NCBI RefSeq assembly: GCF_900460245.1 | Contig: NZ_UHIP01000001.1 | Coordinates: forward strand, 372,001-436,000 | DNA length: 64,000 nucleotides | Direction of reading: 5' to 3' | Source: Vibrio fluvialis | Lineage (GTDB): Bacteria; Pseudomonadota; Gammaproteobacteria; Enterobacterales; Vibrionaceae | Part shown: positions 30,730 through 40,305 of the stretch, one piece after another | Numbering within the stretch: the first letter of the stretch is position 1 | How the letters are laid out: each line of letters begins with the position of its first letter | Position numbers and translations under genes: made by a program | Notes under the pieces: model-generated | Database searches by the model: none | The model's input: only the letters and a program-made list of their open reading frames with translations | What the model was told of the DNA's origin: nothing

Positions 30730-31760
30730 TGAGCTGTGCATTATCGATTCAAAATCTGACTTGTCAGTATGATACTCAAACGGTCCTGGAATCGTTGTCG
30801 CTGAACGTAGAACACGGCGAAATCGTGTGTCTGCTTGGTGCCAGCGGTTGCGGTAAAACCACGTTACTCAAAGCGATTGCCGGCTTGCTACCGCTTTCAT
30901 CCGGCATCATGAGCCTTAACGGCATGACCATCGACGATGGCAAGCATTGGCTAGCGCCAGAGCAGCGTAATATCGGCATGATCTTTCAGGACTATGCGCT
31001 GTTTCCTCATCTGACGGTCGCGGAAAATATCGCCTTTGGCCTGCGTCAAATGGCGGCGGAGGAACGTCATCTGCAAGTGCAGCAAATGTTGGAACTGGTC
31101 CATTTGAGCGGTTTCGGTGACCGTTATCCGCACCAGTTGTCGGGTGGTCAGCAACAGCGTGTCGCTATCGCGCGCTCGCTGGCTTACAAACCGGATCTGC
31201 TATTGCTGGATGAGCCATTTTCCAATATTGATACTCAGGTGCGTCATGACCTGATTGGAGAAATTCGTAAAATCTTCAAAAAGCAGGGGGTGACAGCGAT
31301 TTTCGTCACCCACTCACGTGAAGAAGCGTTTGCCTTTGCCGACAAAATGGCGGTGATGAATCACGGGGTGATTGAGCAATACGGCACCGCCTCAGAGCTT
31401 TACTATCGTCCGTCGAGCAAATTTGTCGCTGACTTTCTGGGCGGTGGCAGTTACCTGCCAGCTACGCGTTTAGCAGAACATCAGTATCAAACGCCGCTTG
31501 GCGTTGTGGACGCGTATGCGCAGCAAAGTATTGCTCAGGGCAGTCAATGTGAGCTGTTGCTGCGTCCGCAGCAGATCAGTATTTATGCGGATGAAGAGAG
31601 CAGTGTCACGGTGCTGGAGCAGCAGTTTATGGGCGATCATTGTCGTTACGTGATCGATGCGCATGGCTCTAAGCTGCTGGCAACCTCTTCACAGGGCTTG
31701 TCGGTTGGTCAGACCGTGGCCGTTAGTATTGATACTCAAGGCGTTCTGGCCTTTGCCTAA
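30729..31760 (+). CDS. fbpC: Fe(III) ABC transporter ATP-binding protein
   Basis: This 343-aa ATPase energises ferric iron import. It has Walker A GASGCGKTT, signature LSGGQQQR, Walker B LLLLDEPFSN and switch H in FVTHSREEA. The C-terminal ~110 residues are a TOBE-like regulatory domain. It is the last gene of fbpABC and is followed by a bidirectional terminator. Confidence 0.94.
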   Translation: MSCALSIQNLTCQYDTQTVLESLSLNVEHGEIVCLLGASGCGKTTLLKAIAGLLPLSSGIMSLNGMTIDDGKHWLAPEQRNIGMIFQDYALFPHLTVAENIAFGLRQMAAEERHLQVQQMLELVHLSGFGDRYPHQLSGGQQQRVAIARSLAYKPDLLLLDEPFSNIDTQVRHDLIGEIRKIFKKQGVTAIFVTHSREEAFAFADKMAVMNHGVIEQYGTASELYYRPSSKFVADFLGGGSYLPATRLAEHQYQTPLGVVDAYAQQSIAQGSQCELLLRPQQISIYADEESSVTVLEQQFMGDHCRYVIDAHGSKLLATSSQGLSVGQTVAVSIDTQGVLAFA

Positions 31761-31767
31761 TAAGAAA

Positions 31768-31794
31768 AAGCCCGGTTAAACCGGGCTTTTTTAT
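31768..31794. terminator. Bidirectional terminator, fbpC / chitin operon
   Basis: The stem AAGCCCGGTT / AACCGGGCTT is flanked by A5 on the left and T6 on the right. It closes fbpABC from the left and the long minus-strand chitin operon from the right. Confidence 0.92.
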
Positions 31795-31804
31795 CGTACT
31801 TGCA

Positions 31805-33217
31805 TTACAGAGACAGAAACTGTTTCATCTGCTGTAAAACGCGCTCTGCTGTCTCTTTGTCCTGCATTTCGGCAAAGATACGCAGCAAAGGCTCAGTGCC
31901 GGAGAAGCGGGCAATCACCCAGCCACCATTACGAAAATAGACTTTAGCGCCATCCTCATAGCTGACTTTTTCAACTTCAAACTCAAACTCTGGTAACTGT
32001 TTCTCTACGTAAATCTTTGCGTAGATCTCCGCTTTCTGGGTCGGCTTGAATTTGCAATCGCCCTCGGCGGTGTAGGCATAACCGTAGCGGCTGTATATTT
32101 CGCTCAACAGCTCAGAAAGCTTTTTACCCGTCACGCTGATCATTTCCACCAGCAAGCTCGACGCGAATACGCCATCCTTGCCTTTGATGTGGCCGCGAAT
32201 GGTCAGACCGCCCGAGCTTTCACCGCCAATCAGCGAATCGTCGGCTTCCATTTGGGAACTGATGTGCTTAAAGCCTACCGGAACCTCAAAGCTCTTCTCT
32301 CCATGATCGGTGGCCACTTTGTCCAGCAGGTGGGTGGTGGCGATATTGCGCACGACAGAGCCTTTCCAGCCTTTGTATTCAAGCAGATAGTAATACAACA
32401 GCAGCAGAACTTCGTTGGGATGAATGAAGTTACCTTTCTCATCAATAATGCCCAGACGGTCAGCGTCCCCATCGGTACCAATGCCAATATCGTATCCTTG
32501 ATTTTTGACCAGATGTTGTAGGCGATAGAGCGTTGCTGCGCTGGGTGACGGCATCAAACCACCAAAATCAGGGTTCTTACCATCGTTGATCACGTCGACA
32601 TCGCAACGGCCATTGATCAACACGGTTTGCAGTGCGTTTTTTGCCACGCCAAACATCGGATCAATCAGCACGCGCAGATTGGCGCGTTTGATCGCTTCAA
32701 TATCGATAAAGTCGATGATCGAATCGACGAATTCATTCATCGGGTTGATTACCTGAATCCTGCCTTGGGCGACCGCCAGATCAAAGTCCTCACTGCGCAC
32801 GTCGGTGGCGCACAGTGTTGAAACTTGTTGCTCTATCTTTTGTGTGATCACTTCGTCAGCGTCGCGTCCGCCTTCAATAAACACTTTGATGCCGTTGTAG
32901 TCTGCCGGGTTATGCGATGCCGTGATGCATGCCGAGTAGGCGCAGTTCATCTCTTTGGCCTTAAACATCACCACAGGGGTGGGAACAAACTTATTGATGA
33001 AGCTGACGGTGATCTGGTTGCCCGCCAATACTTCGGCAAACCAGCGCCCCGCTTTGTCAGACAAAAAGCGGCGGTCATAGCCGATGACAAAACCGCGCTC
33101 AGCCACTTGTTCCTGATTGATAATGTTGGCTACCGCTTGAGCAACCAGGCGAACGTTGTCTTTGGTAAACTCTTCGCCGATAAAGGCGCGCCAACCACCG
33201 GTACCAAATTGAATCAT
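31805..33217 (-). CDS. Phosphohexomutase of the chitin cluster (probable GlcNAc-1-P mutase)
   Basis: This 470-aa alpha-D-phosphohexomutase has the phosphoserine loop TASHNPADYNG (Ser101), metal loop GTDGDADRLG, sugar-binding GESSGG and C-terminal RFSGTEPLLR. As the last gene of the chitin operon, right after a GlcNAc-1-P-producing phosphorylase, its likely job is GlcNAc-1-P to GlcNAc-6-P; this is inferred from context. The ATG at 33217 has GGAG upstream; an earlier in-frame start at 33253 would add twelve residues not expected in the family. Confidence 0.9.
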   Translation of the reverse strand: MIQFGTGGWRAFIGEEFTKDNVRLVAQAVANIINQEQVAERGFVIGYDRRFLSDKAGRWFAEVLAGNQITVSFINKFVPTPVVMFKAKEMNCAYSACITASHNPADYNGIKVFIEGGRDADEVITQKIEQQVSTLCATDVRSEDFDLAVAQGRIQVINPMNEFVDSIIDFIDIEAIKRANLRVLIDPMFGVAKNALQTVLINGRCDVDVINDGKNPDFGGLMPSPSAATLYRLQHLVKNQGYDIGIGTDGDADRLGIIDEKGNFIHPNEVLLLLYYYLLEYKGWKGSVVRNIATTHLLDKVATDHGEKSFEVPVGFKHISSQMEADDSLIGGESSGGLTIRGHIKGKDGVFASSLLVEMISVTGKKLSELLSEIYSRYGYAYTAEGDCKFKPTQKAEIYAKIYVEKQLPEFEFEVEKVSYEDGAKVYFRNGGWVIARFSGTEPLLRIFAEMQDKETAERVLQQMKQFLSL

Positions 33218-33264
33218 GCTGTATCTCCTTATGTGGGGCCGCCAGCGCGGCACCCTAAAGCGGA

Positions 33265-35667
33265 TTAACCTAAAATCACGGTCACCTGATTTACGCTGCC
33301 CGCTGGTTGCGCGTGAACTGCGTCCACGGATTCGCCATTGACCAGAATGGACTGTACGCCTTTGCTCACACCATGTGGATTTTGCACTTCAATATGATAA
33401 GTCGCGCCGCGCCATTCGCGGGTGACGTCAAAGCCCGGCCACGAAGTTGGAATACACGGATCAATTGTTAGCGTGTCAAATCCGGTGCGTACCCCCAAAA
33501 TGAAGTTGGTGGTTGCGTAGTAAGCCCAGCCGGAAGTCCCCGTCAACCAAGGATGGTTGGCACGGCCGTGGTCTTGATGATCGCGGCCCATAATGAACTG
33601 CACGTAAGAGTACGGCTCGGCCACGCGGGTTTCGATGATGTCGTTCTGGTTATATGGGTTGAGCGCATCGTAGAATTCCATTGCGCGATCACCGCGGCCG
33701 AGTTTGGCTTCGGCGACCCACGCCCACGGGTTAGGATGCGAGAAAATCGCACCGTTCTCTTTTACGCCCTGGTATACGCGGGTGACAAAACCGATGTCAT
33801 CATTGGGCGTTGCAAACGACGGCGCGTTGAGGTGTAAACCGTATTGGGAGAACAGGTACTGATACACGGCATCCATCGCTTTTTCGCCGCGCTGTTGTGA
33901 GACTGCACCAGACAAAACGGCCAGCGTATTGGACTCAAGGTGAACTTTGCCTTCTTGCTGTTCAAATGTGCCGATTTTATCGCCATCTTTGGTCAGGCCG
34001 CGAATGTACCAGCCGCCATTGTCATCCCACAAATGAGTTTCACATGCCTCGCGCACGCCGTTGGCCATCGCCTGATACTTGTCGATCGCCGCCGCGTCGT
34101 CGCGATGACGTGCCAGTTCCAAAAACGCTTCTAGTGCCCAGAAGTGCAGGAACGACACCATCGCAGACTCGCCGCCGCCAAGGTTGAGACAGTCGTTCCA
34201 GTCGGCGCGCAGTCCTTTACAAATGCCGGTTTGACCGACGTATTCCGCTGAGAAATCCAATGCTGCCATCATGTGTTGATACACGGTCGCATCGCCGCCG
34301 TCAGCGTAAGGGATCACTTCGTCAATAAAGCTCAGATCGCCCGTCTCTTTGACGAAGTTAAGAATGGTCGGCACGATCCACAGGTGATCATCAGAGCAGG
34401 TATCTTTGATGCCGTGGATCTTATCTTCATCCGATGGCGTCGGTACCACCGTTGGTGATTTTGACGGTTTGACATCGGCTTTTTCTGGATCGAACCAGTC
34501 AGGATCAAACAAGTGCAGACCATAACCTGCTTTAACTTGGCCGCGTAGCAGATCCACCAGACGCTTGCGGGTCATCGCCGGGTTAGTGTGCGGGACGGAG
34601 ATCGCATCTTGCGCGGTATCGCGATAACCGAGGCCAGTACGGCCACCGACTTCAATGAACGAGGCAAAGCGTGACCACACCACACAGGTTTCCGCTTGGT
34701 ACAGAGTCCAAGCGTTTATCATGGTGTTGAGGCCTTCATTCGGTGAACGGACCTGGAATTTCGCGCAGCGTTCGTCCCAGTGTTGTTTGATGCCCGCAAA
34801 CGCCATATCGACTTGGCTGAGGTCTTGATACTTTGCACGCAGTTTTTCGCCGTTGCCTTTCCCGACACCCAGAATCACCGCAAAACGGACTTTTTCCCCC
34901 GGTTGCAGCACAAACTGTTTGTGCAGGGCGCCGCAGTGGTTGTAACAGGTTTGCGCGCTGTTCGAGCAGCGACCGTTGGCAACGGCAATCGGGTTGGCTT
35001 CGTCGCGGTACATACCGAGAAACGCATCACGCTGACCATCGTAGCTATCGGCATCAAACGTCGCGGTCAGGTAGTAGAAACCGAGGAAATCATCGGTGTT
35101 GTAGTACAGGTCGTATTCCAGCACACCATTGTTGTATTCGGTGCCCGCAGAGTAGAGCGACATCTGGTGGTTCTGGTTGTCTGAGGCGATGTGACTGAAG
35201 GAGAACTCAACATAGCTGAATGCACTGATGGTGCGAGGTTTATCCGAGGTGTTTTCAATTTCGACATCCCACACCTGAGCATCTTCACCTTTCGGCACGA
35301 ACAATGTTTTAGTGGCCACAATACCGTTGTAATCACAACGGAATTTTGAGTATGACAAACCGTGGCGTACTTCGTACTTCGCGTCGTCGAGGTTTTTGGC
35401 AACGGGCTGCCAAGAGACTGACCAGAAATCACCAGTTTCATCATCGCGCAGATAGATGTAATGTCCTGGACGATCTTGCGTGAAGTTCGGGCGGAACTTG
35501 GTCACACGGTTGTACTCAGGAGAATGATAGAAAGAGTAACCACCCGCATTGTGCGAGATGACGGTGCAGAATTTTTCCGTACCCAGATAGTTCGTCCAAG
35601 GCGCAGGAACATCGGGACGAGTAATGACGTATTCGCGATTGTCGTTATCGAAATAGCCGTATTTCAT
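33265..35667 (-). CDS. chbP: N,N'-diacetylchitobiose phosphorylase (GH94)
   Basis: This 800-aa cytoplasmic enzyme cleaves (GlcNAc)2 with phosphate to GlcNAc-1-P and GlcNAc, saving one ATP equivalent. The general acid Asp492 lies in ADWNDCLNLGGGE, the same number as in the characterised Vibrio proteolyticus enzyme. The N-terminal beta-sandwich, (alpha/alpha)6 barrel and C-terminal domain are all present. The start MKYGYFDNDN at 35667 has AAGGAAA upstream; a 14-residue extension is possible but non-family. Confidence 0.95.
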   Translation of the reverse strand: MKYGYFDNDNREYVITRPDVPAPWTNYLGTEKFCTVISHNAGGYSFYHSPEYNRVTKFRPNFTQDRPGHYIYLRDDETGDFWSVSWQPVAKNLDDAKYEVRHGLSYSKFRCDYNGIVATKTLFVPKGEDAQVWDVEIENTSDKPRTISAFSYVEFSFSHIASDNQNHQMSLYSAGTEYNNGVLEYDLYYNTDDFLGFYYLTATFDADSYDGQRDAFLGMYRDEANPIAVANGRCSNSAQTCYNHCGALHKQFVLQPGEKVRFAVILGVGKGNGEKLRAKYQDLSQVDMAFAGIKQHWDERCAKFQVRSPNEGLNTMINAWTLYQAETCVVWSRFASFIEVGGRTGLGYRDTAQDAISVPHTNPAMTRKRLVDLLRGQVKAGYGLHLFDPDWFDPEKADVKPSKSPTVVPTPSDEDKIHGIKDTCSDDHLWIVPTILNFVKETGDLSFIDEVIPYADGGDATVYQHMMAALDFSAEYVGQTGICKGLRADWNDCLNLGGGESAMVSFLHFWALEAFLELARHRDDAAAIDKYQAMANGVREACETHLWDDNGGWYIRGLTKDGDKIGTFEQQEGKVHLESNTLAVLSGAVSQQRGEKAMDAVYQYLFSQYGLHLNAPSFATPNDDIGFVTRVYQGVKENGAIFSHPNPWAWVAEAKLGRGDRAMEFYDALNPYNQNDIIETRVAEPYSYVQFIMGRDHQDHGRANHPWLTGTSGWAYYATTNFILGVRTGFDTLTIDPCIPTSWPGFDVTREWRGATYHIEVQNPHGVSKGVQSILVNGESVDAVHAQPAGSVNQVTVILG

Positions 35668-35736
35668 GGTAATTTCCTTTTTAAACAGTGGCGCACTGGC
35701 GCCACTCAATGTCGATGCTAGAGAAAACGTGTTGGG

Positions 35737-37653
35737 TTATGCTTTCCATGGCGCCCGGTAACGGATGCCTTGTTGATCAAGCAAAGGTAGATGGCCTTTG
35801 AGACGCGCCAGATAATCGTGCCAGTCGCGTTGCGATTTCTGCGTCCAGGCGGCCTCCGCCAATGCGGTTAAGCGCGGATAAATCATGTAGTCCATGCGGT
35901 TTTGGTTGTTGACCAGTTCACACCACAGCGCGCACTGAATCCCCAAAATGCGTTTGCGCAGTGGGTCCTGTTCCGGCACTTCGGCGAGCGGCTCGTAGCA
36001 ATAGGCACGTTCCAGCGGCGTCACGCCTGCCCAGTCCACGCCCGGTTCTTCCGGCGCGTAGTCCTGAGCTATATCGAGGTAAGTAAACTGGCCCGGTTGC
36101 AAAATGACATCAAAGCCCTGACGTGCGCAGTTCAGAGCGGCTTGCTCTGACAGCCAAGAATAAATCACGGTATCTTTGCTGACTTTATCGCCATGCTGGG
36201 CCTCTTCCCAACCCACCATGCGTTTGCCGAGCGATTTGAGTTTTTTCTCCGCATAGCGCAGCAGGTGACCTTGCAACTCTTTGGCCTCGGTATAGCCATG
36301 TTCTACCATCAACGCCTGACATTTCGGGCTGTTGACCCACACACCATCCGGCACTTCATCGGCGCCGATGTGAATGAAGTTACTCGGAAACAGCGCGGCG
36401 ACTTCTTCCAGCACGAGATCAAGAAAGCGGTAGGTGCCTGAAAGGGCAGGCGATAACACGTTGTCGTTGTAGTACTGAATGCTGCGATATTGTGATTGGT
36501 CGTCTTCATCGAGCAGCCATTCCGGCAACGCTTTGATCGCCGCACGGCTATGACCGGGGATATCAATTTCCGGAATTACCGTGATACCGCGCTCTGCGGC
36601 GTAAGCGATCACCTCGCGGATGTCATCTTGGGTGTAAAAGCCACCGTGTTTTTCGGTCAGCAGGCTGTATTGTGGTTCCAGCACCTCGTCGACGCCGCGC
36701 CAGGCGCCAATGTCGGTCAATTGAGGCAGGGCTTTGATTTCAATACGCCAGCCTTCATCGTCGGTCAGATGCCAATGAAAGGTGTTGAACTTGTAATGCG
36801 CCAGTTGGTTGATGAGACGTTTAACGCGTTCCAGCGGATGAAAATGACGCGCGCAATCAAGCATCATGCCGCGATATTTAAAGCGCGGTGCGTCTTTGAT
36901 TGCGATGTGTGGCACACGCAGACTGTCGCCATCCGGGCGAACCAATTGCAGTAACGTCGCACTGGCGTGAACAAAGCCCACGTGGCTGCTGGCTTCTAAA
37001 CGAACGCCTTTGCGATCAACCGATACCTGATAGGCACCTTCATCCAGGGTTGGGTTGGTGCGTAGCACAATATCAGCACTGCCAATCGGGTGCGGTTGCC
37101 AATGGTAGAGACGTGTGAGTTCTTGTTTTAGCCAGGTTGCTGCCGTTTCTGCACAAGACGATTGCAATGAGATCTGGCTGGCGGCAGTGAGAATAAATTG
37201 ACCATCCAGCAGTTCAACATGATTGGGTTTGGGCAACAGACTCAGCGGGGCGGCGTTGACCTCAGGGATTTCGCTGCGTTCACGATACGGCGATGCCAGT
37301 GCGATTGGCGTGACGATGACATCGTGACGGATGACAGGCTCACGCTGGTTCAGTTGCACAAACGCAGCTTTGATGCCGTCAGTGTAGTAATGAAACGGCG
37401 CCGTTTTGATGCTGAATTCACAATAGAAATGGCCGTTAGCTTTAATCACACTTTGAGCGGGAACGAGCGAGCAGAAACTACCTACCTGATTGATCTCGCC
37501 ATGGCTGATGCTGTCGGGCTGAATGTAGCGATCAATGGTAAAGTGCAGACTCCAGTCCTTTAAGTCCTGATCACTGAGGTTGTGCAGTGTCAGACCAAAA
37601 CGGCAGAACTGTTTGTGTTCCGACAACACTGCGAAATCTATTCGATAGTTCAT
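35737..37653 (-). CDS. Beta-N-acetylhexosaminidase (GH20)
   Basis: This 638-aa exo-hydrolase removes GlcNAc from chitooligosaccharides. The catalytic Asp-Glu pair is in FIHIGADEVPDGVW, preceded by the barrel sequences KYRGMMLDCARHFHP and NTFHWHLTDDEGW. There is no signal peptide, so it acts in the cytoplasm on imported oligomers together with the phosphorylase. The start is ATG 37653; a TTG two codons upstream is less likely. It lies in the same position as the hexosaminidase of the V. cholerae chb operon. Confidence 0.94.
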   Translation of the reverse strand: MNYRIDFAVLSEHKQFCRFGLTLHNLSDQDLKDWSLHFTIDRYIQPDSISHGEINQVGSFCSLVPAQSVIKANGHFYCEFSIKTAPFHYYTDGIKAAFVQLNQREPVIRHDVIVTPIALASPYRERSEIPEVNAAPLSLLPKPNHVELLDGQFILTAASQISLQSSCAETAATWLKQELTRLYHWQPHPIGSADIVLRTNPTLDEGAYQVSVDRKGVRLEASSHVGFVHASATLLQLVRPDGDSLRVPHIAIKDAPRFKYRGMMLDCARHFHPLERVKRLINQLAHYKFNTFHWHLTDDEGWRIEIKALPQLTDIGAWRGVDEVLEPQYSLLTEKHGGFYTQDDIREVIAYAAERGITVIPEIDIPGHSRAAIKALPEWLLDEDDQSQYRSIQYYNDNVLSPALSGTYRFLDLVLEEVAALFPSNFIHIGADEVPDGVWVNSPKCQALMVEHGYTEAKELQGHLLRYAEKKLKSLGKRMVGWEEAQHGDKVSKDTVIYSWLSEQAALNCARQGFDVILQPGQFTYLDIAQDYAPEEPGVDWAGVTPLERAYCYEPLAEVPEQDPLRKRILGIQCALWCELVNNQNRMDYMIYPRLTALAEAAWTQKSQRDWHDYLARLKGHLPLLDQQGIRYRAPWKA

Positions 37654-37662
37654 GAGCAACCC

Positions 37663-38538
37663 TTAATACAAATTATGCTCGGTTTTACCGGCAAACATTA
37701 ATGCGCCCTCCATCGCATCCGCTTGCGGTGCGGCGATCCATTGCTGAACGGGAGGGGATAACCATGCGAGAATACGTTCTGCGATGCTGCCCATCAGGCA
37801 GATTCGCTGTGCCCCTTTGCGGTGCAGGGCGTGCAAAAACATTTCAACGTCCGCCGCTGTCTGTTTGAGTAGCGAAATCGCCAGTTCATCTCCTTGGTTC
37901 GCAAACGCGAAAATCTGCGGAGAAAACTGACCGTAGTCACGGGGTAAAGCTGATTTAGACCAAGCCACAATGGCATCAACATCGTGTTCAAAATGCTGCA
38001 TGACAAACTGACTGAGTGGCGTCGCCGCATAGATCCCATCTTCAATCAGCAACACTTGTTGAATCAGGCGTAATCCCATCACTGCGCCGCTGCCCTGATC
38101 GGAGATCGGGAATTCACGTCCGCCTACCACATGCTGGTGGCCATCTTGCAGTAAAATGCCGCATGAACCAGTGCCTGCGATCATGATCGCGCCATCGTTT
38201 CCGTTATGTGCGCCGAGACAAGCACCATAGGCATCGGTATTGAGCGTGAGAGAAGCAAACGGATGAGGCAGTTGCATAAATGCTTGCCAAGCGGATTTTT
38301 GTTCTGCGCCAGCCAGTGCCAGACCCACGTGCAGTTGGTCAAAGCAACCTTCATTCAGGCCACCTTGTTGGGCAGCCAGCGTAATGGCACTGATGACGGA
38401 TTGCAGCGCGCTTTCAACACCGAGCAGTATGTTGGCACTGCCGGTTTTAGCTTCACCAATCAGATGACCTTGTCCATCGCGAATGCGCGCTCGGCAGGAG
38501 GTACCACCGCCATCAATACCAGCGTAGTAGAGACTCAT
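37663..38538 (-). CDS. N-acetylglucosamine kinase (BadF/BadG/BcrA/BcrD family)
   Basis: This 291-aa ASKHA-fold kinase is expected to phosphorylate GlcNAc to GlcNAc-6-P with ATP. The phosphate-1 loop GIDGGGTSCRARI and the phosphate-2 loop AGTGSCGILL are visible. Its gene overlaps the GH9 gene by 4 bp and precedes the hexosaminidase by 9 bp, so it handles the GlcNAc released by both degradation routes. The specific substrate is inferred from operon context. Confidence 0.9.
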   Translation of the reverse strand: MSLYYAGIDGGGTSCRARIRDGQGHLIGEAKTGSANILLGVESALQSVISAITLAAQQGGLNEGCFDQLHVGLALAGAEQKSAWQAFMQLPHPFASLTLNTDAYGACLGAHNGNDGAIMIAGTGSCGILLQDGHQHVVGGREFPISDQGSGAVMGLRLIQQVLLIEDGIYAATPLSQFVMQHFEHDVDAIVAWSKSALPRDYGQFSPQIFAFANQGDELAISLLKQTAADVEMFLHALHRKGAQRICLMGSIAERILAWLSPPVQQWIAAPQADAMEGALMFAGKTEHNLY

Positions 38539-40259
38539 GCGCCACCTCGTGGGGTTGAGAAAAAATCAAATTGATGAACGATGGCCAGCAGATACCAGGC
38601 TCCGTGTGGAATCCATTGCTCACCCCAGCGCCAGTTTTGCAACATATCCTGATCGTGTGGTTGCGGGTTGAAGGCAATGTCCTGTTCATCCTCGAAACCT
38701 GCGGTGATGCCGTTGCACACGCCGCCTTTGGCATTGAAGAACCCTAAATGAGGCAGGTAGTCCGGATTGTTACGGCCATGGCCGTCGAGCATGCACATGT
38801 CATATGGGTTGAGGCCGACAATCCAACTGAGCGCATTGTGTGCGAGTGTCAGCATGCCGTGTTTTAGCTCGTCGTCGGTGAGGTAATCCTGAACGGCAAA
38901 GGCCATCGCGGCCAGTGAACTGAGGCGCGCATTTTCTCCTTGCCACCAGTAGCCGCTTTCGTTGTCATGAGTAATGAAAAATGCGCTACGTTTGCCGCCG
39001 TGAAGGTCTTTCACGTACTGACGTGGATAACCAAACGGATTGTGTACTTCACGCGTAATGCTGAGCTCAAACTCACAAGCCCGATGTAGAATCTCCAGCG
39101 CGTTGTGGCGTGCGCTGTGTTCGGTTTCAATCGTCAGATATTGGCACAGAGCGATCACGGGCAGGCCCGCTTCTGCGGCATGGTAATAGGGACGAGAACC
39201 GTCACGATTAGCCGACCAGAAATAGTGCTGTTGTTCATCACTGTGTTGACGCGCCAGCAGGCGAGTAGCCCACTCTCGGGCCTGATGCAGGTAGTCAGGC
39301 TGCTGAGTCGTAGTAAACAGTTCACAAGTCGCCATCAGCGCGCAGTACTCATCGATGATGTTCTCTTCACCATCATCTAGGTAGCGCTCATTGCACTCTT
39401 TCAAATGCCAGTAGCCATGCTCGGCTGCCGCCAGATAATGCTGCGGGGTAAAATCCCCTCCCACGCTTTGGCGAGCCGCTGCTGCCAATGCCGCGATCGC
39501 CATGCCTCCCCCCTGGCGAAAGCCAGCCTGGTAGGCATCGGACTTCACACCTTGCTGGGTGGCGTAGGCACAAATCTCCCGTTGCGCCGTATCTTTGCTC
39601 CATTGATCAAAGACAGTCATGTAAAAAAATCCCTCGGGATTTTGCATACGAAGCAGAAAATCAGCACCAAACAACGCTTCTTCCTTGAGGCGAGTGCGGG
39701 AAAACGGTGCAAAACCCGAGTGATTGTCTAAAAGCGCCAAGCTTTTGAATATGTTCCAGACCACCATAGGTGTTTGCTGTGGGTTCAAATAGTTGGCGTA
39801 AGAAAGGTGACTTAAATACTTACTGACGTCACCAGAAGCGTCGTACCAGCCTCCGTGCACATCGGCAGTGGTTGAGGTGCCCAGAAGCGGTACGTGCTTG
39901 TCTTGTTGATCGAAAATGCCGCCGCAGCGTTGCGACTTAAAGTAGTGCAGCACATCGGAAAATGTACGCTGCATCAGAACTCCGTTGCCAATCGTAAATG
40001 GTTGTGACTGCGCAGTTTCGACACACAGATAGAAGTCGCCTTCACGACGAATATGTGAAAAATCAATACGATGAAAATACCCTAGATGCCAGTTTGCAAC
40101 CTGGCCACCACATGCAAATGCGATGCGCTCAACCGTTTGGTGAGTGCGGGCGCAGACCAATAAGGCTTCTTCCACTTGCAGATGAGCCACATGCGTTAAC
40201 AAAACCGCGTGTTTAGGGCCGGAAGCTTCATAGCCGATGTGGTTGATGAGTAACTGCAT
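38535..40259 (-). CDS. GH9 family glucosaminidase of the chitin cluster
   Basis: This 574-aa GH9 enzyme has an N-terminal Ig-like domain (MQLLINHIGYEASGPKHAVL) and an (alpha/alpha)6 barrel with GGWYDASGDVSKYLSHLSY and GRNNPDYLPHLG. GH9 proteins are often called endoglucanases, but members in Vibrionaceae chitin clusters have been reported as exo-beta-D-glucosaminidases acting on glucosamine oligomers. That fits the operon better than cellulose. There is no signal peptide, so it is cytoplasmic. The C-terminus overlaps the kinase start by 4 bp. Confidence 0.88.
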   Translation of the reverse strand: MQLLINHIGYEASGPKHAVLLTHVAHLQVEEALLVCARTHQTVERIAFACGGQVANWHLGYFHRIDFSHIRREGDFYLCVETAQSQPFTIGNGVLMQRTFSDVLHYFKSQRCGGIFDQQDKHVPLLGTSTTADVHGGWYDASGDVSKYLSHLSYANYLNPQQTPMVVWNIFKSLALLDNHSGFAPFSRTRLKEEALFGADFLLRMQNPEGFFYMTVFDQWSKDTAQREICAYATQQGVKSDAYQAGFRQGGGMAIAALAAAARQSVGGDFTPQHYLAAAEHGYWHLKECNERYLDDGEENIIDEYCALMATCELFTTTQQPDYLHQAREWATRLLARQHSDEQQHYFWSANRDGSRPYYHAAEAGLPVIALCQYLTIETEHSARHNALEILHRACEFELSITREVHNPFGYPRQYVKDLHGGKRSAFFITHDNESGYWWQGENARLSSLAAMAFAVQDYLTDDELKHGMLTLAHNALSWIVGLNPYDMCMLDGHGRNNPDYLPHLGFFNAKGGVCNGITAGFEDEQDIAFNPQPHDQDMLQNWRWGEQWIPHGAWYLLAIVHQFDFFSTPRGGA

Positions 40260-40305
40260 TCAACGTCTCCGAGTGAATTGGCGCCCGCAGAACGGGCGCT
40301 CAGGC